DNA of 64,000 bases from the NCBI GenBank assembly GCA_039654915.1, contig CM077596.1, positions 70,867,751 to 70,931,750 of the forward strand, in the 5' to 3' direction. The stretch comes from Aquilaria yunnanensis (lineage: Eukaryota; Streptophyta; Magnoliopsida; Malvales; Thymelaeaceae). The notes under the pieces are model-generated. The model had not been told where the DNA came from, did no database searches, and worked only from the letters and a program-made list of their open reading frames with translations. Position 1 is the first letter of the stretch; each line of letters opens with the position of its first letter. Both the position numbers and the translations under genes were made by a program. Shown here piece after piece: positions 12,567-24,500 of this stretch.

Positions 12567-13524
12567 CACTACTAGAGGGAAGCGATGGAGTGACTAAATT
12601 TTAATCACTAGTTAGTTCATTCACTAGTCAGTTACTTGTTTATGGGCCATAGAAATTATTGTGACTGACTAGTAACTGAAATATTTAGCCACTAGTTTTA
12701 AATTTCAATCACTAGTCAGTCGCACATTTTATAGTATTTTTTAAAATCAGTCACTAGTTTGCTTTAATCGTTATTTCAGTCGCTAAATCAAATTAAAACA
12801 TTCAGCTTGACCTCTCCTTCCCCATTTCTCCGTCTTCCTTCTCCTTCTTCCTTCTTTATTTCTCTCATTGTTTCTCCTTCTTCTTCCTCCTCTATTTCTC
12901 TCATTGTTTCGGTCAACCTCTAGGCGCCATCACCGCATTCAATTTACACCTCCGGGAGTCGCTGCTACCCTCATCGTCAAAGCCCTGCTGCCTGGTTGTC
13001 CCGAAAGCACCATCGTTGAAAGAAATCGAAGCTGTGATTGATCTTAATATGGTCATTGAAGTAGTTACACAACGAGATCGTACTTCTATTTCAGTAGTTG
13101 ATACCATGGATGAAGTTGAAAATTCAAAAAAAGAAGATGTTGGAGATGTTTTGGTTGTAATGATATATTTATACTTTTATATATACTTAAAATATACATA
13201 ATGTTATATAAAATATATCATTAATTTGAAAATCAAAAATTAAAATTGAATTTAGTCTAATAATTAACAACTGAAATGATAGGCTTAACGACTAAATTTA
13301 AAAATGACTAACGACTGAATTAAACGTATTAGCAACTGAAATTTCAGTTGTTATTTTAATGAAGTTCAAGATTCTAGCAACTGACGTATTCAGTCACTAC
13401 TTTTAGTCACTAACAACTAGCAACTAATGATTTTGCTACTAAATGATTCAGTCACTAATCAGTCACAGTTAGCAATTGACAATGATTGTTTCTTCAGTCG
13501 CTAATCTACTTTTCTTTTGTAGTG
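12567..13524. mobile_element. Non-autonomous CACTA element with CCA target duplication
   Basis: 958 bp bounded by CACTACTAGAGGG on the left and CTTTTGTAGTG on the right. It is flanked on both sides by CCA (12564-12566 and 13525-13527), a perfect 3-bp duplication as expected for CACTA transposition. Subterminal regions are arrays of CACTAGTCAGTC-like motifs in both orientations (12600-12790 and 13250-13510). The middle (12880-13160) carries a short open stretch with no recognised homology, preceded by a CTTCTTCTTCC-rich tract. No transposase is present. Confidence 0.82.
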
Positions 13525-13527
13525 CCA

Positions 13528-14968
13528 TCATAACCCAGCTCCAATTTTACAAATAGAATCTACAAGAATATGGATCTTATACTGTTATATATAGTTTTTA
13601 GAGAGATCTAATGTTCAAAATAAATGTCTATATATGTAGATCCACGACCTTAATTATCATGAGAAGCTGGACATCAATTCTTATGACCACTTATATAATT
13701 TCCGTCTACATGCTAATTGCAAACTAATTATAAATACATAAATGAAAAAATCTATATAACGAGTGATAATCTTAATTAGTGAAGTAAAACAAAATCTTAC
13801 ATTGACCAGAAAACCATTGCCAAAAAAAAAAACGGAAAAAAGAAAGAGAGAAAATGAATAAATCGTATATCCAAATTCAATTCACACGAATTATAATAAA
13901 GTGAAGAGTAAAGGAGACGACAAAGAAAATGGTACGTCTCCCTTGTTGGGTGATGCATGGGTCCTCCTCGCTGCTGCTGCTGTCTTAACACATAATCACC
14001 ACGCATACAATAATTAATATATATTCGCCTACTCAAGTCAAGTGTAAGTTCAAAACCAGCTATCTAACTAGGAGAATTTTGTATACCATCAATAATAATG
14101 CGGATGCTTTCGTAAACAAATATATAAAATTTTTACACATATTTTTCTATATATATTTCAATTTTTATTAGTAAGATAAAAATGACCTATTAGATCAATT
14201 CCCCTAATAAAAAATTTTTAACGACCAGGCACTTCAACAATGAAGGTCTTTATTTTGGGTAAATAAAATTCCAACCCAATCTATAATTGAGGAAAATAAA
14301 CTTATTAGTTATTGTGAAGATTCGTCGGCTGTCAAAAAATAATCATCTTACACAAGTAATTTACAAATAATTGGGATATTTATACCAAGAAGGATCGCTT
14401 ATAGATTTTTTGGATGCTAAGGGCGGTGGCTACAACATCTTGGGTGTGAAATGTTAAGTGATCAAAAGATTGTCTTGTTAAAAAGTGTGGGAATAAAAAA
14501 AAATGGTTTTGAAGGAATTGGTAGTTGTATGATGTTGTTAAATAAAAAAAAAGATTGTCTTGTTAAATATTCTTTAGCTTTGCCCAAAAAAAATTATATA
14601 TAATTTGTGTGGATGATTTTGGAATTGCTATATGCTTTATGAGCAGTATTTTTTTCTTGCCATAATACTAGTATACTACTATAATAATTATCGCCACTTA
14701 ATCACATATTAGTACGTATTACATTAATTATTTAATAAGTAAATTATATATATGAAGATCCAAGAAATGGACTGATTGACAAACAAACTAACGAAATTAA
14801 TCGTACACTATTAGTTGGACTTCGTGGAGCTAGATATTCGTTTTTTTTTTTTTTTTTTTGTCTTTAGGACTTCAATCTGAGTTCTTTTAATCTTGGGAGC
14901 TCCAATCTTTATTGATCCTGCACTCGTTGCGTATATGTATATGGAGGAATCAACTTAAGAAAACGATG

Positions 14969-15000
<32 letters not shown>
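13528..15000. other. AT-rich intergenic stretch
   Basis: No gene is recognised. It contains a poly-T run near 14840 and ends in a TA microsatellite at about 14971-15001. Confidence 0.5.
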
Positions 15001-15003
<3 letters not shown>

Positions 15004-15560
15004 CACTACAAGAGAAAAATGTATTTGAGATAAGGAAAAACCATAGGAAAAGTGTAGGAAATTGGCATTTACTATGATAAAAACCATAGGACAAGGGTGT
15101 AGGAAATGCCTGCATGTGAAATAAAAATCATAGGACAAATGTAGGACTGTCCGACGGATTTGTGACACCATTAGTATGATGTTTTTGAGATATTTGTGGT
15201 TAGGATTTGTTACTAATCTTAGGAAAACTATCACAAATTACTTTCCTACGAATTTAAGACAAAAATTTTGTCATAAAAAATGTGTAGGAAAATATTTGTT
15301 TCCTACGCTTTTCAGACATTAAATTTACTACTATTATTTTGTCAAAAAATTACAAGAAATAATTATCTATGAAAACCGTAAAACTCTCATTTAGAATGAA
15401 AACCATAAGAAAATATATTGCAGGAAAAGTGTAGGAAAACAATTTGCCTTAAAACCATCAAATAAATTGGTCTCACCTCTCTTTTAGAATGAAAAACGTA
15501 GGAAAGATTATTACATGAAAAACGTCGGAAACAAATCTACCTTAAAACCGTCGGACAAGT
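15004..15560 (+). mobile_element. CACTA element end with subterminal array; other end not found
   Basis: The left terminus is CACTACAAGAGAAAAATG, immediately after a TA microsatellite. It is followed by at least ten copies of an AAACCATAGGAAAA or TTTCCTACG-type motif in both orientations through about 15550. No inverse terminus could be found downstream, so this is a truncated or decayed element. The same terminal sequence recurs inverted at 24981. Confidence 0.55.
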
Positions 15561-15825
15561 TAGCCCTACTTCTACCTCCTACCATTTTACTTTATTTTAT
15601 TTGTCCTACAATTTTTAACATAGAAAATAATTATAGGGAATACCCCACACTACTAGTATACGGCAAGCTCGGTGGAAAAATGATGAGACATCGCCATGGC
15701 CCATGTATCCGTATTAATTTTTATTCTGTACATAGTTGTCTAGTGTTTCTAGCTTGTATGGGAAAAGGGGAGAAATAGTATAAAAATGTACATTACACAC
15801 AAATATAGTACTACAGTTATAAGGC

Positions 15826-16612
15826 CTAACTGCATTTTAGTCCTTGAACTTGATCAATCCGAACACTTTACCTCCTGAATATAAACACTGTAAAATTCAC
15901 CTCTTCAACTTTGTCAAACAGTACAGTTAAGTATTAGAAACCCAGAACCACACGCTCACCATTGCTCTGATTGAGAGCAGAAGCATAGCATATGCAATAG
16001 TGAGGCATTGCACAGGATCTCTGATGGTATAACCAGTTAAGTAAAAAATAACTAGTGACAATGTAAAATAATCCAAGACCAACAAAAGTGATTCAATTTG
16101 AATGAATCCAGAACTAAAAGGTAAAAGCAGACCAATGCAAAAGAAATGAATTTGGTTAACGGGTACCATATTGGAGCTAGATTTGGTCTTCTGCTCCTTG
16201 CCAATTTTGGAAAATGGCATGATTGAGTTTGGCAAAAGAATTGAAACAGAGCTTGTAAGTAAATCCAAAGAAAGAGGAAGCAAAGTTGTTGAGTGGAGAC
16301 TTGGTGTCATGGGATATGAAAGAAGTGGAATTGAGACAGAAAGGATGAGCGATGAACTTTGAGACAGAAGAGAAAGCCATAGCCATCGAGTTGGTATCAT
16401 GTGAGGAGTGTTATGTTTGGGAGGAGAGAAGAGAAAGGAAATGGGTGAAAGAAACCATTTTAATAACCCTACGCGGTAGAAAATTGCGGTAAGAATTTTA
16501 AAGGAGTTGACTACACCACTTGACCAAACTAAAGGGATGAATTGTATCAAGTTTATGTTCAAGGGATAAAGGTGCCCTAATTGAACAAGTTCACGGGCTA
16601 AACATGCCCTAA
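15826..16612. mobile_element. Mutator-like element carrying a transit-peptide-like ORF
   Basis: About 790 bp. The ends are inverted relatives: left CATTTTAGTCCTTGAACTTG and right (inverted) CATGTTTAGCCCGTGAACTT. Similarity continues for about 90-100 bp on each side, through CTCCTGAATATAAAC-type phrases. No clean 9-bp duplication could be aligned. The interior between the repeats is unlike them and encodes the ORF listed separately. The element class is inferred from repeat style and length. Confidence 0.6.
16177..16386 (-). pseudogene. Captured fragment resembling a plastid transit peptide
   Basis: A 69-residue ATG frame lies wholly inside the Mutator-like element at 15.8-16.6 kb. Its first 55 residues are rich in Ser, Phe and Thr and poor in acidic residues, starting MAMAFSSVSKF. 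That composition is typical of chloroplast transit peptides. The frame then stops. A second frame (down to 15927) continues with hydrophobic segments that look like membrane-protein sequence, so the copy may retain an intron or be frameshifted. I do not recognise the donor gene. Confidence 0.4.
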
Positions 16613-17272
16613 CACTTAATTGTAATTATAAAACCCAATATATAGTTCATAAGTTGCATGGGTGAAATTGAAGGAGAAAGTCAAAGACGACAGACATGGA
16701 GCCTAAATTCATAAATATTTGAAGCGTTGATCAAATAATAAGACTGATATTGTTGTCATCAGGGTTGATATTGCATTAATATAGCTTCGTACTTCATTTA
16801 AAGAAAAATACTCATAATGTTTTGTTGTTTGTGAAATCATGCCCATAATTCAGGAATTGATTTTCTATGATCTCAAATAGCTATGCCTATGGGTAAGCAA
16901 TAAGCTAGAGATCAATTTCAATTTTCTAAGCTAAGAGCTAAGGATGAATAAATGATCTAACAGTACTTAGGAGTAGTAATAATCTGTTAGAAAAGGTAGG
17001 GGATTAATTGCCCTTTTCTCAATATTTAGAGGATCTCTGAGATATATAGCAATTGTAGGTGTTTCATCTTGGTAAAAGCTGAATTTAAAACCTGGGCCAC
17101 TTATACCTTTTTGCTAGAATGGCCCATAATCTAAAGTACTATTTTTTTTCTTTTTTATATTTAGAAGCATCATACAACCATACAAATTTTGCAAGAAGAA
17201 GTATACTATTATAATAATTAAACAAAATGGCATATCAGCCTTTTTGGTACGATAATGGTAACCAAATCCACC
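16613..17272. other. Intergenic spacer before the kinase-bearing Pack-MULE
   Basis: No gene is seen in this AT-rich spacer. Confidence 0.5.
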
Positions 17273-17282
17273 TTTATAAAAT

Positions 17283-18821
17283 GGGTAAAATCCACCGGGG
17301 GTCACCTAACTTATTTTTTTGTCCTAAACGGGTACCTTACCTTCAAATTGTCCTACCGAGGTACCTTACCTCTTATCGCGTGTCCTGTTTAACTACTTTC
17401 CGTTAATTTCAGAGTTATATCTAACGGAAATTGCTTATGTGGCATAAAAAAATTAAAATAAATCATAAAATAACACTTATGGTCCTTTAATTTTTTTCTA
17501 GCAACAATTCTAAACCCTAACATTTAAAATCTAACCCATCCCCTTCCTAAACCAAATGCACGCAAGCACACCGCCGCGAGCCGCCTCCATCCTCCCTCCT
17601 CCCCTCTCCGCCTCCGTTTCCCTCCTCTCCGCCACCCTCCTCTCCTCCGTCTCTCCCTCCGCCTCAATCTCTCTGTTCATCTTGCAGCCCCCTAGCGGCA
17701 CCGATTGAGATCTCCAGCCTCTGTTTCCATGACAGTGGTTCCAAATTCTTGCCGTATAAATGATCTCTGAAGGGTCCATTGGACATGTACTCGTAAACCA
17801 ATATCATTTCATTGTTTTCGTCGCAATATCCGATCAAAGATACCAAATGCCTGTGCCTTAGCTTGGACAGCATCTGAATCTCAGTTTGGAACTCTGTAAT
17901 CCCCTGTTCCGACTGTGGGTTCCCTCTCTTCACGGCGACTTTGGTTCCGTCGTCGATCTCTCCAAGGTATACGTTGCCGAAGCCGCCGACGCCGATGATT
18001 GCGCTCGAGTCGAAGTTTTTGGTCGCGTCCTGGAGCTCCGCCAGGGAGAAATACCGCCCCAATCCCATGGTCGAGTTGTAGAAATTGCTCTTGTGCGAAC
18101 CACCTTTGCTCGTCATGAAGCTCGTGTCACCGGCGTGAATCGGTAGCAGCCACGACGAGAAGCTGTTCCTTCTCTGCCAGTCCTGCGGCCGTCGCTTCCA
18201 TCTTATTACCATCGCGCCGAGCCCAATGAAAGCCCCGATCATCATCGCGAAACCCACTGCCGCCACCATCCCTCGAGACCCGAATCCGACCCTTTGTCCA
18301 TCGACTCCGAATTCTTCGTCTAGGCTGTCCACTGAATTACTCATCCTCAGAACCTCCAGACCGTTCAGTAACGCGTTTCGGGAACCGTTCAGTGAGACGG
18401 AGAGGAGAGGAGATGAAAGGAATCAAGAGATTGTGGCGGAGGGAGAGACGGAGGAGAGGAGAGGAGGGTGGCGGAGAGGAGGGAAACGGAGGCGGAGAGG
18501 GGAGGAGGGAGGATGGAGGCGGCTCGCGGCGGTGTGCGTGCGTGCATTTGGTTTAGGAAGGGGATGTGTTAGATTTTAAATGTTAGGGTTTAGAATTGTT
18601 GATAGAAAAAAATTAAAGGACCATAAGTGTTATTTTATGATTTATTTTATTTTTTTTTATGCCACGTAAGCAATTTCTGTTAGATATAACTCTGAAATTA
18701 ACGGAAAGTAGTTAAACAGGACACGCGATAAGAGGTAAAGTACCTCGGTAGGACAATTTGAAGGTAAGGTACCCGTTTAGGACAAAAAAATAAGTTAGGT
18801 GACCCCTGGTGGATTTTACCC
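17283..18821. mobile_element. Pack-MULE with receptor-kinase fragment
   Basis: 1539 bp with terminal inverted repeats of about 390 bp (17283-17672 and 18426-18821). I count only about ten differences between them by eye. They begin GGGTAAAATCCACC and contain repeated GGTACCTTACC phrases. A perfect 10-bp duplication TTTATAAAAT flanks the element (17273-17282 and 18822-18831). Long repeats, 9-11 bp duplications and captured host coding sequence without a transposase define Pack-MULEs. The near-identity of the repeats implies a recent insertion. The inner part of each repeat is GC-rich and CTCC-rich, like a plant promoter or leader. Confidence 0.93.
17664..18344 (-). pseudogene. Captured fragment of a CrRLK1L receptor kinase (CAP1/ERULUS-like)
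   Basis: An uninterrupted 226-residue frame matches the CrRLK1L family, closest in my recollection to Arabidopsis At5g61350. Upstream codons (to about 18382) continue the homology into the end of the malectin-like ectodomain. Visible parts are a transmembrane helix (about 25-47), the juxtamembrane region, and the kinase N-lobe: glycine loop GVGGFGNV at 118-125, the VAVK lysine at 139, and an alpha-C Glu at 155. It ends after GAARGL (215-220), where it runs into the transposon repeat. The catalytic loop (HRD), DFG and C-lobe are absent, as are most of the ectodomain and the signal peptide. A product could be a membrane-anchored kinase fragment but could not be an active kinase. Confidence 0.9.
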
Positions 18822-18844
18822 TTTATAAAATATGATATAAAAAG

Positions 18845-18925
18845 TGAGAAAATCAAAATTTGAACCTGAACCTTCCCATTTCACCCTTAATCACTAGGCC
18901 AAGGGACCAGGGATAAAGCACCATT
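18845..18925 (-). repeat. tRNA-derived SINE-like remnant
   Basis: On the minus strand, TGGCCTAGTGATTAAGG (box A-like, 18885-18901) is followed by GGTTCAGGTTCAAATTTTG (box B-like, 18854-18872), the internal pol III promoter layout of plant SINEs. It lies just beyond the Pack-MULE. Body and tail are not defined. Confidence 0.4.
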
Positions 18926-19674
18926 GAAGTGGCCACAGAATATATTTTAGCTGCCTGTAACAGACTACTCATCATTAGACTTTGTTGTCGGGTACTTGGC
19001 AATTAGCAGCAGTTACAGGGATACCATATAAATGAAAAATTCTATTAACAGACCCCTGAAAATTCTACTTTACCGCAGTTACTTGGCAATGATTTATTTG
19101 TTAGTGTCATCTTAGATGGCCCTGACATGGAATCCTATTGCTTCTAAAGTTGTTGGCCGATCTTATAACCAAGCTGGATCCAACTATATCTACACACACG
19201 TACATGCTAACAAAATATAGATGTAGGGTCATGACGTGGCTCGAATTAGCTGGTAATATTGCAAGTGGCTTCAAATTTCCAGACAACGTTTCCTTTTTCT
19301 TTCTTTCTTTTTTAATCCAAATTCGTACGAGAGTTGATTAAGATATAAACAAGTGAATGATCTACGCTACCTAGTTTATCTGTAATAAAAAGAGGGGAAA
19401 TTCCGAGGGTAAAACTTAAGGGCAAGTTATATGGCAAGTTATATTTAGTTTAAATCAATTAAAGATATCCGATTAATCATGAGTCCGGTCGAGTTTGGCC
19501 ACGGGTTATATTAGCTTATTGAATTTGATCACAGTTTGTAGTAGTATTTACAAAATTTGCCACCTACTCCTCAGACGTCTCTCTACCGACGCCAGACAAC
19601 AACTGATCAATTTGCCATAGATCTGCTGACCAGTTTGTTTCTCCAAAGTACCTTGTTCTTCAGCCACCATAAAC

Positions 19675-19976
19675 AGCACCTGGAATCAAATAAATACAGA
19701 GTTCCTCAAATCTTCGTGCAACACAGTAACCTACCCAAGGCTCTATTACAGAGTTCTCTGCGTCTATGCCAACGAGATCGAGAGGAGCCCCAAACACTTA
19801 GCTCAGGCAGCGCTTAATGTGATGATGAAGGCCGCCAAGAACACCTTGAGATTAATGAATCGGTTGGCCAGAATCACGAATTGAATCTGAGAGTCGGGAC
19901 AGCGGCGGCTGATTGCATTGAACTCATAGACGATTCGGTGGAGGAGCTCACAGGTGGTGGATTCTCCAAAAATTAA
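19675..19976 (+). pseudogene. Broken pectin methylesterase/invertase inhibitor domain fragment
   Basis: Conceptual translation shows PMEI-type landmarks: FLKSSCNTVTYPRL, then SPKHLAQAALNVMMKAAKNT, with a stop at 19882. After a shift of two bases, GTAAADCIELIDDSVEEL follows to 19976. In the family this domain is a secreted four-helix bundle that inhibits pectin methylesterases or invertases. Here the second half is out of frame, one conserved Cys is Tyr (TYPRLYY where TYPRLCY is usual), and no signal peptide is attached. Only about 100 codons remain, so it is a truncated copy. How it arrived is unclear; I could not find terminal repeats around it. Confidence 0.75.
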
Positions 19977-19999
19977 CTGAATTTGGTGTTGGTGATTGC

Positions 20000-20750
20000 T
20001 GGTGGAGTGCGAAACGTGGAGCGGTGGAGTGACGAAGGAGAGAGATAAGAGTGAGGAGTAATGGTATTATCTTATAAATAAACTCAACTTCAGCTTCTTT
20101 TTTGTTTTAATAGTTTGACCGGTACATACCTAGTCAAATAATGAGGATGAATTAATTTGGAATAGGCGAAACGAACTGGCCCCTTGCGTTCCAATTATGT
20201 AATATATGATGGTACTCATAAGATAAAAATCCTTCATTGGGTTTGTGCTGATAATTATTCAATTAATTATATATTCAGGAATTTTGTTTCTTCTATTTTC
20301 TACGGCTCCATCTTTTGACCCTTCCGAGCTTGGAGGCTAGCTGCTGTGCCCGGCCATCTGTGTTGTCATGCCTATTAAATTATACACTGATATGTGATTA
20401 CCAGCGACAAAGTTCGAAAACTTGTTCCCCGAAGAATGAATAGAATTAATAACAATAATATTTGAATTATGGAATAAAATCGCATATATTATTAATTACT
20501 CATTCTATACACGTGTGTAGTTTGTAATTCTTTGGCAGATACATTAATAAATAATCTACTTCTTGAATAAAGTTTAACTAGTTTTAATACCAGACATTGC
20601 CTCGAGAGTAAATTATAAAAAAAATATAGTTGAATTTAAAATGAAAAGTTCTACTAATATTAACTATTATTTTTGTTTTTATGTAGTACATAGTAGCAAT
20701 AGAACATGAATTAGGTAAAAAATAATAAAATGTTTAAATTAAGTCTAGCA
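20000..20750. other. Intergenic stretch
   Basis: AT-rich; nothing recognised apart from short simple-sequence runs. Confidence 0.5.
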
Positions 20751-20758
20751 ACCCTTGG

Positions 20759-21534
20759 CAGTGGCATAGCCATGATTTTACAATTGTGGGTGAGGGATAT
20801 GTTTAAGGTATAAAGAAATAAAAATATTATACTAAATAATAGATCATATCCGAGAAAATTATAAAATATAATAAAAAGAAAATTTACAAAAATAGAATAG
20901 TAAGTTTTTGAAACTCATAATTTAACACAACGATCTCTTATATCTCTAAAAGCATTAAGTATTGAATCTAAATGAAATGCCTCTGCAATGTCTTGCTTAA
21001 TATACAAAATCAAACTATCATCTAGAAAGTTGCCATTGATTTTGTTATGCAATTTACTTTTTACAATCTTCATGTCTAAGAAAGCAAGTTCAATTGTGGT
21101 AATTGAGGAAGAATCAATACAAGATGATCAATTTATCAGCAAGAAAATAATAAACCAACTATCCAGTAATTGTTAAAGCTTGACATGGGCTTGTAATTAA
21201 AGCTTGACATAATTCAACAATTGATTGCAATACTTAAAAATTAGAAAAAATTATAACAATAACATTTATACAATTTTTATGATAATTGCTATTTAATAGT
21301 TTTTAATTAATTTTGTTTTCATGTCCACATGGGCTTTGTGAAATTTGTATCTCTTTTTAGCCAAGCCCACAAAATTTCAACTATTTTGCTCCAGCTTCTG
21401 GAACCATGTATCTCACTATATTATAATATCTTATCTTAATATTTTTCCTTTTACAAATATGGAATAGTAGTATTTTCTTCTAAAAAAGTTTGGGATTGCC
21501 ATAACATCTCTATCCCCGATTGTCCACACCACTG
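20759..21534. mobile_element. Deleted hAT element with transposase remnant
   Basis: The element is 776 bp. It starts CAGTGGCATAGCC and ends with the inverse ACACCACTG. It is flanked by ACCCTTGG (20751-20758) and ACCCTAGG (21535-21542), an 8-bp duplication with one mismatch, the size made by hAT transposases. It contains the C-terminal end of a hAT transposase (listed separately), which supports the family call independently. Confidence 0.75.
20915..21120 (-). pseudogene. hAT transposase C-terminal (dimerisation) fragment
   Basis: Minus-strand translation gives ELAFLDMKIVKSKLHNKI, then FLDDSLILYIKQDIA and FRDIRDRCVKL, ending at a stop at 20917. This matches the tail of hAT transposases with a TTF/MYM-type zinc finger, where the usual pattern is ERAFSAMKIVK...RLRN, a YIE-type stretch, and a closing FRDMK.R. 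The RNase H-like catalytic core and zinc finger are absent. It is a non-functional relic. Confidence 0.7.
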
Positions 21535-21542
21535 ACCCTAGG

Positions 21543-24500
21543 TGGAGTGTAAATAATTCTGAGTAGAAAAAAATGTTTAAATTAAGATAATTATATAAGA
21601 TATTACAAAAAAAAATTAATAGTTAAAAAATTATTGAGTATAATTTTTACATTAGCATAAATTGTATAAATTAGATTATTGATCAATGAGAATAATATAT
21701 ATGCAAGAAAAACAAATTATTTTTGGAATGTTACACTACTGAAACATAATGGATAAATAAGAAAAATTAAAAATGAATATGAGTATTTTAAGTATTAGTT
21801 TGAGGAATATACCCTCGGCCTCCCCAGCCCAGCTGCTACCAAGGGACATTGATCTTGACTATTACTCTCCTGACCTATCAATTCTTTCTCGTACAACCTC
21901 TAAATGTTTCTGAGTATTAAAAAAGGAATATAACTGTCTCGAGACATTTAAATGATAGATTTTTGGCATAGCTTGCCCCAACCAATAGGAATGAAAAAAA
22001 TTACTCTACTACCTCTACTCTCCTCAAACCGGCCATCCCAAACTTGACCATACCCACAAAGCCTTGAGAAAGTTATGAGTTTACAAATAAACTTGACTTT
22101 TATCCCAAAATAAAGTTAGAATACTAGGTAAAATTTCCTTTGTTACTTTTTTTTTAACTCTGTAGTTATTATTTATTAGTAAAAAAAACCCCTACTTGCC
22201 TATAACATCCCCAAACTCAAACCTACATCTACCAAAAAAGTCTTAAGGAGGGTACGTGTTGAACTCTACCCAAGTTTAACAATTTCCTCCTGCAATTAGT
22301 GTATTTTTTCATGAATCTGTGTCAAACAACATTAAACTAAGTTTTAAAGAAAATTACAAAGGAAATGAATATATTTAAAACATATAAGATTTTATAGTGA
22401 ATGACTAAGTTGACATTCACTAAGTTTGTTGTATGGAGATAAAGTGTAAAATGAAGACCGAAAAGGCCTAAATGAAAAAGAAACCTATATATTTGAGGTT
22501 TCACTATGGAAAAATGTATAATTTAATAGACTTAGAGTGACATGTCAATAACCAAATCCCACATCTCCATAGCAATTTTCCAAATTTTCTAGAAAATTTT
22601 TTGAAAAAAGAAAAAAGAAAAGGAAATGGGTTTGGAAAATTAATTTTCATACCATCAAGCCATGTAACAATCTTAGCATAATTTTTTGCACAAGTAACCT
22701 TATTTCCTACATATATAATTAAGTCTTGCTGATGAAATTGCGCCCTAATTAATTCCCTATAAAGGCTATTGGTTGTAGGGGCTGAAACCACAATAGGGTT
22801 AAATCAAATCTTAAACCTCATAGCTTTTAGTCTCTTCCAATAAAGCCCCAACTTCAAAATTTCTTAAAAATGTATATTTTTAAACAAATTCAAAATATTA
22901 ATTATACAAAAATAGGAGATACATTCAAACTTCTTGTACATGATTATTGGATCCTCTTTCATGTAATGATATAAACAAATTAACTGGTAGGACAATTTAT
23001 AACTCTGTGACATATATAGGTTCCTTGTCCAATAATGAATTCATCCACAAAATTACAAATGCAAATATAATATATATGGAGATCAAGAAAACATAATTAC
23101 CTTATGAAATTGGATGGTAACTTCCTTCCCAAGAGCTTGTAATCCTAACAGATCTTTTGTTCCTTTTTGAGGACCCTTATTTGCTTTTGTTTTTTAACGC
23201 AGTCACTTATTTCACCAAAAAAAAAGCTGGATGGGATGAACCAAGAACTTAAAAATAAAACCCCAATAAACAAAAATAAATAAAACACCAAAGAAAAACT
23301 ATCAAAGAGAATGAATAGACAAAACTACATTTTTGGAATTGTGAAATGAAATTGAGATCTCATTGTATATTGTTTTATATTTTAGGTAATAATGGAATTA
23401 AGAACATATATAATGCTATTAAAACATAATGTTTACGGTACTAAGAAAATAATGCTATTAAAACATAACTCAATTTGACATTTAATCATTACTCAAATGG
23501 AAACACAAATCATATTGCATGTTTACAATTCAAATTTAACCATTAATGTATAGCAAAATTGTATATACATTAATGTATAGGAAATTAATATGGGGTCAGA
23601 TTATGTAGCATGATTTTGTTAATTTTAGATTAATTTAATTATATTTAAAAGCAGCAAAAGAAAGGTGCATATATATGGAATTTGGTCGAAATTGGGAGGA
23701 GCCAATTAAGGTGCAATTCTAGGTCTAAAGCTTCAATTTAGAGCTAATTATGATATTAATTAACTAATTCATGAAGTGACATTTAATTGTGCTATTAATT
23801 AACCTAAATTATGGTGGAATAAATCCCTTGATTTATGTACATTTTAAATTTAAATTTAATTATTTTTTATAGCAACTAAAAAATTGGTGTTCTAGTTAAA
23901 TTTTACTTTATAGAAAGTGAATGTTAGAAATTTGAAATTTCATTCTTACCAAATTGGCGATGTAAAAGTTCTTATTAAATCAATGTAAAGGATAGACGAA
24001 AATTTTAAACTGAAAGACTGTTAATTTTTGCGTAAATGCCTTTTAGACATGCAAAAGTTGAAATCTGCTAATTTGGAATGAAAATTCTTCAAACTGTTTA
24101 GAGTGCTGAAAAATAAATTGATTCCTTTGATTTTTTAAAGTGTTGGAATTAAATGTTGATTAATGCTCATTTAATTTTTTTCTTCCAAATATTTGTATTA
24201 AATAATTTCCATTAGTTTTTGTGAATAAATGAAAATAAATGCAAATGGTTAACCAAGATCTTTAACCTTTTTTTTTTTCCTAAATTTTATTACTATATGT
24301 ATTTTGGCTTATAGGCTTCGAATCCTTTGCTTACACTCTTAGTCTCTTACCACCATCCAGACCTTTTTAAAATCATCAAGATAAACTTTAAAAGTTTAAT
24401 AGTTAATTATTGATATTTATAAAACAACATATTTGTAAATGTAAGAGTGTCTCTTTCACTAATTGAGTTGGCAAACAGAGGGGGTATCTATAAGTTTTCA

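Noticed and set aside
21815..21860. Alternative right end for the hAT element at 20759
   Set aside because: CAGCTGCTACCAAGGG mirrors the left flank partly, but the end at 21534 gives a proper 8-bp duplication.
22504..22791. 95-codon minus-strand frame
   Set aside because: No recognisable domain, rich in Phe/Lys low-complexity, and located in AT-rich intergenic DNA.
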